6,709 nucleotides of DNA from DATKQI01 sp035532755 (GTDB lineage: Bacteria; Pseudomonadota; Alphaproteobacteria; Acetobacterales; Acetobacteraceae): the NCBI GenBank assembly GCA_035532755.1, contig DATKQI010000134.1, positions 1 to 6,709 on the forward strand, written 5' to 3'. A model generated the notes under the pieces. That model was not told the origin of the DNA, made no database searches, and saw only the letters and a program-made list of their open reading frames with translations. Of this stretch, positions 1 to 5,810 are shown piece by piece. The position numbers were made by a program, and so were the translations under genes. Every line of letters begins with the position of its first letter. Within the stretch, counting starts at the first letter, position 1.

Positions 1-75
1 CCCCGCGGCGATGCGCCCGCAGCGCACCCCGGCGGAACCTCCGCCGATCACGAACAGGTCGAAATCATGGGCCAT
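1..75 (-). CDS. gor: Glutathione-disulfide reductase, N-terminal fragment (gene runs off the left edge)
   Basis: Reading leftward from an ATG at 75, 25 codons stay open to the window edge and begin MAHDFDLFVIGGGSAGV. This is the first beta strand and dinucleotide-binding GxGxxG loop (GGGSAG) of a flavoprotein disulfide reductase, where the ADP part of FAD binds. The phrase 'DLFVIGGGSAGVR' directly after a very short N-terminus is typical of bacterial glutathione reductase, a cytosolic NADPH enzyme that regenerates GSH from GSSG. The redox-active CxxxxC pair and the NADPH and dimer domains lie outside the window, so other members of the family, such as dihydrolipoamide or mycothione reductase, are not excluded. 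A second in-frame ATG lies at 68; the one at 75 is preferred because a weak GGAT lies about 6 bases upstream. The gene diverges from the YoaK-family gene. Confidence 0.72.
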   Translation of the reverse strand, partial: MAHDFDLFVIGGGSAGVRCGRIAAG

Positions 76-109
76 GGCAGCATCCGATCACGTCAGGATT
101 TGGGAATGG

Positions 110-139
110 ATGATATGGGTGGCGCGGGCGCCGGGGCAA
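110..139 (-). promoter_or_regulatory. Possible sigma-70-type promoter for the glutathione reductase gene
   Basis: On the minus strand, TTGCCC at 139-134 (4 of 6 matches to the -35 consensus) and TATCAT at 115-110 (5 of 6 matches to the -10 consensus) are 18 bases apart. Transcription would start near 103 and leave a leader of about 28 bases before the ATG at 75. Position and spacing are right for the gene, but this was found by eye in one short gap, so a chance match is quite possible. The remainder of the 76-200 gap shows nothing else I can name. Confidence 0.3.
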
Positions 140-200
140 TCGAGCGGTCTGCCGGGCGTTCCGCGGCGGTTTCATCACTTCACGCGGTGGCGGGTGGCCC

Positions 201-914
201 ATGCACGATGCCGTTCCATCAGACCGGGTTTTCGGCGGCGCGGGCCCGGGGCTTCTGCTGCTCTCGGTCGTGGCCGGGACCATGGATTCGCTCAGCTTTC
301 TCAAGCTCGGCCACGTGTTCACCTCGGCGATGAGCGGCAACACCATCCTGTTCGGTCTCGCGCTCGGGCAGGGCCATCTTTCCGCGGCCGCGCATTCGAT
401 CGCCGCGTTCCTCGGCTACGTGGCCGGCGTGGCCGTGGCGGCGGCCGTGTTCAGGCATGCGGAGGCGGTTCGCCGCCATGGGGCGTTCCGGGTGCTGGCG
501 GGCGAGACGGCACTGCTCGGCGCGTTCGCGCTCGTCTGGGTGGCCGGCGGTGCGCCGTACTCCGCCGCATCGCTCTATGTGCTGATCCTGCTGGCGGCCG
601 TCGCCATGGGGCTTCAAGGGGCCGCCGCCCGCCACCTGAACGTGCCCGGCGTCTCGACCATCGTGTTCACCAGCACGCTTACGAACATCGTCACCGATTG
701 CGCGAATGCCGTGGCCGCGCCCGGCCCCATGCGGCTGGCCGGGCGGACGTGGCGGCAGATCGCGGCGTTCACCGCTTATCTGGCGAGTGCCATCGTCACC
801 GGCCTCGCGATGGGGTTCGCGCTGCCGGCGGTCGCCATCCTGCCGTTCGCGGCGTTGCTGCTCGTGGTCGGCGGGATGGGCGCCGGATGGCTGCAAATGG
901 AGCGCGCAGGATGA
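201..914 (+). CDS. DUF1275/YoaK-family integral membrane protein
   Basis: This 237-residue, strongly hydrophobic protein has about six membrane segments: roughly residues 17-36, 43-60, 66-90, 100-120, 127-147 and a long hydrophobic stretch at 190-232 that may be two. Family signs are VAGTMDSLSFLKLGHVFTS near the first helix, the following MSGNTILFG (compare the family pattern TGN..xLG), and a second half beginning GVSTIVFTSTLTNIV, which echoes the first and fits the pseudo-repeat of DUF1275. The biochemical role of the family is unknown; it is assumed to be an inner-membrane protein. The ATG at 201 gives a short polar N-terminus and then helix 1, as in relatives, with GGTGG-type purine runs at 187-197 as the possible ribosome site. 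It reads in the same direction as the chorismate mutase, 73 bases downstream, so the two may share a transcript. No link in function is evident. Confidence 0.85.
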   Translation: MHDAVPSDRVFGGAGPGLLLLSVVAGTMDSLSFLKLGHVFTSAMSGNTILFGLALGQGHLSAAAHSIAAFLGYVAGVAVAAAVFRHAEAVRRHGAFRVLAGETALLGAFALVWVAGGAPYSAASLYVLILLAAVAMGLQGAAARHLNVPGVSTIVFTSTLTNIVTDCANAVAAPGPMRLAGRTWRQIAAFTAYLASAIVTGLAMGFALPAVAILPFAALLLVVGGMGAGWLQMERAG

Positions 915-982
915 ACGGGCCGGCCTTGAGGGCGGGGCGGTCCTGCGACATGGTGGGCCGCAGCGAAATGCGGATGGAGTGA
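911..982 (+). CDS. Hypothetical 23-residue small ORF bridging the YoaK-family gene and chorismate mutase
   Basis: The ATG at 911-913 overlaps the TGA of the upstream gene (ATGA) and has GGAG at 899-902, 8 bases upstream. The frame encodes 23 residues (starting MNGPALRAGRSCDM) and stops at 980-982, five bases before the GTG proposed as the chorismate mutase start. The peptide is basic, without a membrane segment. It has no Phe, Tyr or Trp codons, so it does not look like an aromatic amino acid attenuation leader. The geometry would suit stop-start coupling, but a 23-codon frame in GC-rich DNA can easily arise by chance and I know no relatives. Confidence 0.2.
   Translation: MNGPALRAGRSCDMVGRSEMRME
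976..979 (+). promoter_or_regulatory. Ribosome binding site (GGAG) that favours a GTG start for chorismate mutase
   Basis: GGAG ends 8 bases before the GTG at 988, a good spacing. The alternative ATG at 1009 has only a weak GGCAGG upstream, with little spacing. This site is the reason for choosing the longer, 106-residue form. Confidence 0.5.
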
Positions 983-987
983 GCCGG

Positions 988-1308
988 GTGGACGATCAGC
1001 GGCAGGCCATGGACGTGCAGGGCGAATCCTTCCAGCCGGAACTGGCGGATTTGCGCGGCAGCATCGACAACATCGACGCCGCGCTGATCCACCTGCTCGC
1101 CGAGCGGTTCAAATGCACCCAGCGGGTCGGCGTGCTGAAGGCGAAACACAGCCTGCCGCCGGCCGATCCGGCGCGGGAGTCGCGCCAGATCGCGCGGCTG
1201 CGGGCGCTGGCGGAATCCGCCCGGCTCGATCCGGCATTCGCGGAGAAGTTCCTGGCGTTCATCATCAGGGAAGTGATCCGCCATCACGAGGCGATCGCGC
1301 AGGCTTAG
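988..1308 (+). CDS. Chorismate mutase, AroQ class, monofunctional
   Basis: This small all-helical enzyme (106 residues from the GTG at 988, 99 from the ATG at 1009) converts chorismate to prephenate for phenylalanine and tyrosine synthesis in the cytosol. It aligns without gaps to the chorismate mutase domain of E. coli PheA. The active-site residues match: R23 (E. coli R11), R40 (R28, in LLAERF), K51 (K39), D60 (D48), R63 (R51) and E64 (E52). The position of E. coli Q88 is H100, in IIREVIRHHE. That variant is, as I recall, common in alphaproteobacterial homologues, so it need not mean loss of activity. No prephenate dehydratase, dehydrogenase or DAHP synthase domain is attached, and there is no signal peptide, so it is not the secreted type. 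It faces tyrS tail to tail with 10 bases between stops. The upstream gene is in the same direction and may supply its promoter. Confidence 0.9.
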   Translation: MDDQRQAMDVQGESFQPELADLRGSIDNIDAALIHLLAERFKCTQRVGVLKAKHSLPPADPARESRQIARLRALAESARLDPAFAEKFLAFIIREVIRHHEAIAQA

Positions 1309-1318
1309 CCAAGTGGCG

Positions 1319-2563
1319 TCAACCGGGCCGGACCAGCCGATGCTGCTTGCGCCCAGCGGACAGCTTCACCGCCCCGTCCCGCACGTCGGCGGCCGACACC
1401 GCATGCGCCTCGTCGCTGATCGGCGCATCGTTCACGCGCGCCCCGCCGCCGCGGATCAGCCGTCGCGCCTCGCCGTTGCTGGCGGCGAGCCCGGCCTGCA
1501 CCAGCAGCCGGAAGGCCGGGATGCCGGCGGCAAGGTCGGCGGCGGGCACCATGATCGCGGGCAGGGTGCCGGCGGCCTCGCCATCCTCGAAGGTGCTGCG
1601 GGCGGTCTCCGCGGCGGCCTCGGCCCCGGCGCGGCCGTGGGCGAGCGCGGTCGCCTCGGTCGCCAGGATCTTCTTCGCCTCGTTGGCCTCGGCCCCTTCC
1701 AGCCGCGCGAGCCGGCCGATCTCGTCCATCGGCAGGTCGGTGAACAGGCGCAGGAAGCGGGGGATGTCCGCATCCTCGGTGTTGCGCCAGAACTGCCAGT
1801 AATCGTATGCGCTCATCCGGGCGGACGTCAGCCACACCGCGCCCTTCGCGGTCTTGCCCATCTTCGCGCCCGAAGCGGTGGTGATCAGCGGCGTGGTCAG
1901 CCCGAACACGGCCCCGCCGTCGGTGCGGCGAACGAGATCGACGCCGGAGACAATGTTGCCCCACTGGTCGGATCCGCCCATCTGCAACCGCACACCGTGG
2001 CGGCGGAACAACTCCCTGAAATCATAGCTTTGCAGGATCATGTAGTTGAATTCGAGGAAGGTGAGCGGCTGCTCCCGCTCCAGCCGCAGCCGCACCGAAT
2101 CGAACCCCAGCATGCGGTTGACGGTGAATTCGGTGCCGACATCGCGCAGCAGCGGGATGTAGCCCAGCGCGTCCAGCCAGTCCGCGTTGTTCGCCATCAG
2201 CGCATCCGACGGAGCCGTGCCGAAGCGGATGAAAGGGTCGAACACGCGGCGGATGCCGGCCATGTTGGCGGTGATTTCCGCATCGCTCAGCAGCTTGCGG
2301 GATTCATCCTTGCCCGAAGGATCGCCGATCCGCGTGGTGCCGCCACCCATCAGCACCACCGGCCGGTGGCCGTGGCGCTGGAACAAGCGCAGCAGCATGA
2401 TCTGGACGAGGCTGCCCACGTGCAGGCTGTCCGCCGTGCAGTCGAACCCGATATAGGCCGAGAGCGGGCCGGTGCGCAGCGCCGCATCGAGTGCTTCCTC
2501 GTCGGTGCACTGGAACACGAAGCCGCGGGTTTTCGCCTCGTGCAGGAAATCGGTGAGCGCCAT
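1319..2563 (-). CDS. tyrS: Tyrosyl-tRNA synthetase
   Basis: This 414-residue class I aminoacyl-tRNA synthetase charges tRNA-Tyr with tyrosine. The Rossmann catalytic domain spans about residues 1-240, with YIGFDCTADSLHVGSL (the HIGH motif is H48-V-G-S51), tyrosine-pocket residues Y37, Y174, Q178, D181 and the GGSDQWGN loop (196-203), and a KMSKS-type loop K234-M-G-K-T238. A helical anticodon-recognition region follows, and an S4-like RNA-binding domain fills about 345-410 (LLVQAGLAASNGEARRLIRGGG). The length fits the E. coli-like bacterial group. The ATG at 2563 gives the family-typical MALTDFLHEAKTRGF start; an in-frame ATG at 2605 would add 14 proline-rich residues without a ribosome site. 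Only a close GAGG precedes 2563. The open frame continues far upstream, antisense to anmK, but that part is spurious. I see no T-box or leader peptide. Confidence 0.96.
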   Translation of the reverse strand: MALTDFLHEAKTRGFVFQCTDEEALDAALRTGPLSAYIGFDCTADSLHVGSLVQIMLLRLFQRHGHRPVVLMGGGTTRIGDPSGKDESRKLLSDAEITANMAGIRRVFDPFIRFGTAPSDALMANNADWLDALGYIPLLRDVGTEFTVNRMLGFDSVRLRLEREQPLTFLEFNYMILQSYDFRELFRRHGVRLQMGGSDQWGNIVSGVDLVRRTDGGAVFGLTTPLITTASGAKMGKTAKGAVWLTSARMSAYDYWQFWRNTEDADIPRFLRLFTDLPMDEIGRLARLEGAEANEAKKILATEATALAHGRAGAEAAAETARSTFEDGEAAGTLPAIMVPAADLAAGIPAFRLLVQAGLAASNGEARRLIRGGGARVNDAPISDEAHAVSAADVRDGAVKLSAGRKQHRLVRPG

Positions 2564-2611
2564 GGCCTCGGGTCCGTCCGGTTGGCAGGGCGGGTTGGCT
2601 AGCATAGGCGG

Positions 2612-2619
2612 GGAGGAGG
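2612..2619 (+). promoter_or_regulatory. Strong ribosome binding site of anmK in the tyrS/anmK divergent gap
   Basis: GGAGGAGG lies 4 bases before the ATG at 2624; its first GGAGG (2612-2616) is at a comfortable 7-base spacing. It is the best ribosome site in the window and fixes the anmK start. The 60-base gap must also hold both promoters unless they lie inside the genes; I see only weak, badly spaced elements (TTGGCA at 2582, TAGCAT at 2600). Confidence 0.65.
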
Positions 2620-2623
2620 GGGA

Positions 2624-3685
2624 ATGCGGCGCGTGATCGGGCTGATGAGCGGGACCTCCCTCGACGGGGTCGATGCCGCGTGGATCGAGACGGACGGGGT
2701 GCGCGTCGGGCAGGCCGGGCCGGCGGTCACGCTGCCCTACGATCCGGCACTGCGGGCCGACCTCCGCCGGCTGCTCGATCTGGCGCCCACGTTGGCTGCC
2801 GACGATCCGTTCCTGGCGGATGCGGTGGCGCGGCTGACGCGGCGGCATGTGGAGGCGGTGGCGGCGATCGGCCGCCCGGCCGACCTGATCGGGTTCCACG
2901 GCCAGACGATCCTGCACGACCCCGACCACGGGCGGACGTGGCAGGTGGGAGACGCGGCGCTGCTGGCCCGCGCCACCGGCCTGCCGGTCGTGCATGATTT
3001 CCGCAGCGCGGACGTAGCGGCGGGCGGACAGGGCGCGCCGCTGGTGCCGGTGTTCCACGCGGCACTGGCCGTTGGAATGCCCGCGCCGCTGGCCGTGCTG
3101 AATGTCGGCGGGGTGGCGAACCTGACATGGATCGGTGCCGGCGGCGAAATCGCCGCTTTCGACACCGGCCCCGGCAACGCTCTGCTGGATGACTGGGTAT
3201 CGCGCCACACCGGGATGGCTTTTGACGAGGGCGGTCGTCTGGCGGCGGCGGGGCGGGTAAGCATCCCGCATCTCGCGGAATGGATGGCCGACCCGTATTT
3301 CTCAAAAACAGGCGCTAAATCTCTTGATCGACAGTATTTTATTCAGGTGCTCATGGAGATGGAAGGATTGTCGCCAGCCGACGGGGCGGCGACCCTGGCC
3401 GCCTTCACCGCAGCCGCGGTCGGGGCGGCGGCATTGCCGGCCCCGCCTCTGCGCTGGCTCGTCTGCGGCGGTGGCCGGCGGAATCCCGCGATCATGGCCG
3501 GGCTGCGGGCGGCCCTGGCCGCACCTGTCGATCCGGTGGAGGCGGTGGGCTGGGATGGCGATGCGCTGGAGGCGCAATGCTTCGCCTTCCTGGCTGCGCG
3601 CACCGAGGCAGGGTTGCCGATCAGCTTTCCGGCCACCACCGGAGCGCCGCGGCCGTTGCGCGGGGGCAGGATCACGACCCCATGA
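2624..3685 (+). CDS. anmK: Anhydro-N-acetylmuramic acid kinase
   Basis: This 353-residue ASKHA-fold sugar kinase phosphorylates and opens 1,6-anhydro-MurNAc from peptidoglycan turnover, giving MurNAc-6-phosphate for cell-wall recycling in the cytosol. Signatures run in order: GLMSGTSLDGVDAA (residues 6-19, nucleotide-binding loop), GFHGQTILHDP (90-100), HDFRSADVAAGGQGAPLVP (124-142), VLNVGGVANLTWI (158-170), DTGPGNALLDDW (180-191) and VCGGGRRNP (280-288). D180 of DTGPGN matches by position the catalytic Asp reported for Pseudomonas AnmK (Asp182, from memory). Length is normal for the family (about 360-370). The phrase before KSLDR reads SKTGAKSLDR where many relatives have a PxPKSLDR/STGR form, and this segment is encoded by an unusual AT-rich codon run (3296-3343). 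The gene diverges from tyrS and meets the PLP-enzyme gene tail to tail. MurQ, which would act next, is not in the window. Confidence 0.95.
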   Translation: MRRVIGLMSGTSLDGVDAAWIETDGVRVGQAGPAVTLPYDPALRADLRRLLDLAPTLAADDPFLADAVARLTRRHVEAVAAIGRPADLIGFHGQTILHDPDHGRTWQVGDAALLARATGLPVVHDFRSADVAAGGQGAPLVPVFHAALAVGMPAPLAVLNVGGVANLTWIGAGGEIAAFDTGPGNALLDDWVSRHTGMAFDEGGRLAAAGRVSIPHLAEWMADPYFSKTGAKSLDRQYFIQVLMEMEGLSPADGAATLAAFTAAAVGAAALPAPPLRWLVCGGGRRNPAIMAGLRAALAAPVDPVEAVGWDGDALEAQCFAFLAARTEAGLPISFPATTGAPRPLRGGRITTP

Positions 3686-3703
3686 TGGTGGGCAGGACGG
3701 CCG

Positions 3704-4855
3704 TTAGGCGCCGCCAGCGAGTGCGTGTTCGAGATCGGCGATGAGATCGCCCGTATCCTCGATCCCGACCGACAGGCGCAACAGGTCGGGCGGTACCGGG
3801 CTGTTCGCGCCCTCGATGCTCGCGCGATGCTCGATCAGGCTTTCCACACCGCCGAGGGAGGTGGCGCGCTTCCATAATTTCACGCCGGCGGCGGTGGCAA
3901 CCGCGTGCGCCGCTCCGCCGGCCACGCGCAGCGACAGCATGGCGCCGAAGCCGCCCTGCATCTGCCGTGCGGCGATGGCATGGCCGGGAAAATCGATCAG
4001 GCCGGGATAGAGCACCTGGGCAACATGGTCGTGCCGTTCGAAATGCGCGGCGATGGCGGAGGCGGAGCGGCACATGGCGGGCACGCGCACGAACAGCGTG
4101 CGCATGCCGCGCAGCAGCAGCCATGCCTCGAACGGCCCCAGGATGCCGCCATGCTGCACGCGCACTGCCTTGATCCGGCCCCAGAACGCATCGGCCGCGC
4201 GGCAGACCAGAGCGCCGGCCACGACATCGGAATGGCCGTTCAGGTATTTGGTGGCAGCGTGCATCACGATATCCGCGCCCAGCTCCAGCGGCCGCGTCAG
4301 CACCGGGGTGGCCACCGTGGAATCCACCGCCACCTGCGCGCCTGCCTTGTGCGCCATGGCGGAAAGTGCCGAAATATCGCTGATATCCCACAAAGGATTG
4401 CCAGGCGTTTCAAGCCAGAGAAGCCTGGTCTGGCCCGGGCGCAGGGCCGCCTGCACCTCCGCCGGCCGGGTGGTGTCCACCACCGAGACCTGGATGCCCC
4501 AGGCGGTTGCGGGGCCGAGCAGCCAGTTGCGGAGCGACCAGTACATCACGCTCGGCACCACCACATGGTCCCCGGGGGCGAGGGCCATGAACACCGCGGT
4601 GGCGGCGGCCATGCCGGAGGCGAACAGGCTTGCCTCCGCCCCGCCTTCCAGCTGAGCGAGCAGTGCCTCCGCCTGATCATAGGTCGGGTTGTCGGCGCGG
4701 CCATAGACGCGGCCGGAGCGGTACTGGTTGTCCGGGTCCCGCAAGTACGTGGTGGACGGGTGGATGGCCGGGATCACGGCGCGGGTGGCATCGTCCACCC
4801 AGCCGAGAGCCTGTGCCGCAAGCGTTGCGGGATGGGGCGGTTTCGCCATGTTCAT
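3704..4855 (-). CDS. Cys/Met-metabolism PLP-dependent enzyme (cystathionine gamma-synthase / beta-lyase family)
   Basis: This 383-residue fold-type I PLP enzyme belongs to the trans-sulfuration family. Visible landmarks are YGRADNPT (Y51 and R53, which reach the phosphate of PLP in the neighbouring subunit), the SGM turn at S80, Y105 in VMYWSL (ring-stacking tyrosine), D178 in VDST (pyridine nitrogen), K203 in HAATKYLNGHSD (Schiff-base lysine), LGGVESLIEHR (334-344) and R360 in LRLSVGIED (substrate carboxylate). All key residues are present, so it should be active. The signature mixes features of MetB and MetC, and members also include methionine gamma-lyase and O-acylhomoserine sulfhydrylases; the sequence alone does not fix the substrate. 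The start could be the ATG at 4855 or 4849; neither has a clear Shine-Dalgarno site. It lies 51 bases after the alpha/beta hydrolase gene on the same strand, with a strong hairpin between them. Nearby cysE and the desulfurase suggest a sulfur amino acid context. Confidence 0.88.
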   Translation of the reverse strand: MNMAKPPHPATLAAQALGWVDDATRAVIPAIHPSTTYLRDPDNQYRSGRVYGRADNPTYDQAEALLAQLEGGAEASLFASGMAAATAVFMALAPGDHVVVPSVMYWSLRNWLLGPATAWGIQVSVVDTTRPAEVQAALRPGQTRLLWLETPGNPLWDISDISALSAMAHKAGAQVAVDSTVATPVLTRPLELGADIVMHAATKYLNGHSDVVAGALVCRAADAFWGRIKAVRVQHGGILGPFEAWLLLRGMRTLFVRVPAMCRSASAIAAHFERHDHVAQVLYPGLIDFPGHAIAARQMQGGFGAMLSLRVAGGAAHAVATAAGVKLWKRATSLGGVESLIEHRASIEGANSPVPPDLLRLSVGIEDTGDLIADLEHALAGGA

Positions 4856-4873
4856 TGCCGGAGATAAGGGGGG

Positions 4874-4905
4874 CGAACCCGGCGCCGCGCAGCGCCGGGC
4901 GTTCG
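4874..4905 (-). terminator. Strong GC-rich hairpin just after the hydrolase stop; possible terminator or mRNA stabiliser
   Basis: On the minus strand, CCCGGCGC (4899-4892) pairs perfectly with GCGCCGGG (4885-4878) around a 6-base loop. The stem extends with CGAA/TTCG (4905-4902 with 4877-4874) across a 2-base bulge. It begins two bases after the hydrolase stop codon and ends 18 bases before the ATG of the PLP-enzyme gene. No T-run follows (CCCCCCTTATCTCC), so it is not a classical intrinsic terminator. It could weaken read-through, protect the upstream mRNA end, or hinder translation of the next gene. Confidence 0.45.
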
Positions 4906-4906
4906 T

Positions 4907-5572
4907 TCAGTCGGCGGCCAGCGCCATCTGGCGGCGGGCCATGGTCTTGGAAACGTAGTCTTCCAATGCTTCGACCACATGATCGGCGTGGCTGGCGAAC
5001 ACATGGTCCGCGCCGGGCACGACCCGATAGTCGATGCTGACGCCCTTCTGGGTGTTCAGCTTGTCCACCAGCTTGCGCACCGCGGGCTCGGGCACCAGCT
5101 CGTCGGCATCACCGGTCAGCATCAGCCCGCCGCAGGGGCAGGGGGCCAGAAAGCCGAAATCGTAATGGTTTGCGGGCGGCGCCACGCTGATCCAGCCGGA
5201 CACTTCCGGCCGGCGCATCAGCAACTGCATGCTGACGAAGGCGCCGAACGAGTAGCCGGCGATCCACAGCCCGCCGGAATTCGGATTCACCGCCTGCATC
5301 CAGTCGAGCGCGCCCGCGGCATCGCTGATTTCGCCGATGCCGCCATCATAGCGGCCCTGGCTGCGGCCGACGCCGCGGAAGTTGAACCGCATCACCGAGA
5401 AGCCCAGGCGCTGGAATGCCTGGAACATCGCATAGGTGATCCGGTTGTTCATCGTGCCGCCGTGCAGCGGGTGCGGATGCAGCACCAGGGCCAGGGGCGC
5501 CCCGGTCTCCTTGCTGTGGTGGTAACGACCCTCAAGGCGGCCATCCGGCCCTGCAAACATCACCTCAGGCAT
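4907..5572 (-). CDS. Alpha/beta hydrolase, COG2945-like
   Basis: This 221-residue cytosolic alpha/beta-hydrolase-fold protein has no signal peptide. It shows LALVLHPHPLHGGTMNN (27-43; the HPHP..GG phrase holds the oxyanion region), RFNFRGVGRSQGRYDGG (62-78), the nucleophile elbow GYSFGA with S108, GDADELVP with the likely acid D157, and PGADHVF with H190, so a complete Ser-Asp-His triad. The arrangement and length match the group annotated as 'predicted hydrolase of the alpha/beta superfamily' (COG2945). The substrate is not known. In alphaproteobacteria such a gene often sits near cysteine desulfurase/suf genes (from memory); here the desulfurase is reached by diverging across the 361-base gap through cysE. 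CPCGG (145-149), just before the Asp strand, places two cysteines close together. The ATG at 5572 lacks a clear Shine-Dalgarno site but gives the usual MPEVMFAGPDGRLEG start. Confidence 0.86.
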   Translation of the reverse strand: MPEVMFAGPDGRLEGRYHHSKETGAPLALVLHPHPLHGGTMNNRITYAMFQAFQRLGFSVMRFNFRGVGRSQGRYDGGIGEISDAAGALDWMQAVNPNSGGLWIAGYSFGAFVSMQLLMRRPEVSGWISVAPPANHYDFGFLAPCPCGGLMLTGDADELVPEPAVRKLVDKLNTQKGVSIDYRVVPGADHVFASHADHVVEALEDYVSKTMARRQMALAAD

Positions 5573-5603
5573 GGTATTTCATAACCCGTTCTGTCGTATC
5601 CGG

Positions 5604-5629
5604 CCCGCACCAGGAATTTCTGGCGCGGG
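5604..5629. promoter_or_regulatory. Imperfect 26-bp palindrome, candidate operator upstream of the hydrolase gene
   Basis: The halves are CCCGC-A-CCAG-G-AA and TT-T-CTGG-C-GCGGG: 11 of 13 base positions are symmetrical, and only two (5609/5624 and 5614/5619) break symmetry. The AT core (GGAATTTC) flanked by GC arms resembles a dimeric repressor site. It lies 32-57 bases before the hydrolase ATG, where a promoter would be. It could also form an RNA hairpin in the hydrolase leader. I do not recognise the regulator. Confidence 0.35.
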
Positions 5630-5810
5630 AGCCAAATTCGTGTTCCGAGCCCCCCTCGACACCCTCGGCCTCTCGCCGATCCCTCCTCCGACAGGCGCGC
5701 CCCGCAAGCTGCGCAGAAGGCCCTGGCCACAAGCGCGCATTCAACTCACGCGCGCGTTATTGACTGGATCGCCGGCATACCCAAGTGTCCGGCAAGGTCA
5801 AATCGGCGTA

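Noticed and set aside
11..982. 323-codon plus-strand frame over the first kilobase
   Set aside because: It is Arg/Gly-rich and out of frame with the clear membrane protein at 201-914. It is a GC-bias shadow; only its last 23 codons are kept, as a tentative separate small ORF.
911..982. Aromatic amino acid attenuation leader before chorismate mutase
   Set aside because: The small frame has no Phe, Tyr or Trp codons, and no terminator/antiterminator pair is visible after it.
1313..2602. 429-codon frame antisense to tyrS
   Set aside because: Composition (His, Gln, Arg, Ala) is typical of the antisense of GC-rich coding DNA; no motifs, and the opposite strand is a certain gene.
2564..3271. Upstream extension of the tyrS frame by 236 codons
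   Set aside because: It lies antisense to anmK, is Arg/Pro/His-rich and has no recognisable domain; real tyrosyl-tRNA synthetases begin at the MALTDFL segment.
3324..3340. Internal promoter in the AT-rich patch of anmK (TTGATC and TATTTT)
   Set aside because: The two hexamers are only 5 bases apart, and no gene starts downstream in a suitable position.
4401..4428. CCAGGC/GCCTGG inverted repeat with a 16-base loop
   Set aside because: It lies inside the conserved coding part of the PLP enzyme and the arms are only 6 bases; most likely chance.
3905..4867. 320-codon frame antisense to the PLP-enzyme gene
   Set aside because: Gly/His/Arg-rich shadow without motifs; the opposite strand encodes a complete PLP enzyme with all active-site residues.
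5760..5780. Promoter built from TTGACT (5760-5765) and GCATAC (5775-5780)
   Set aside because: Spacing is only 9 bases; no -10-like hexamer lies 15-19 bases downstream.
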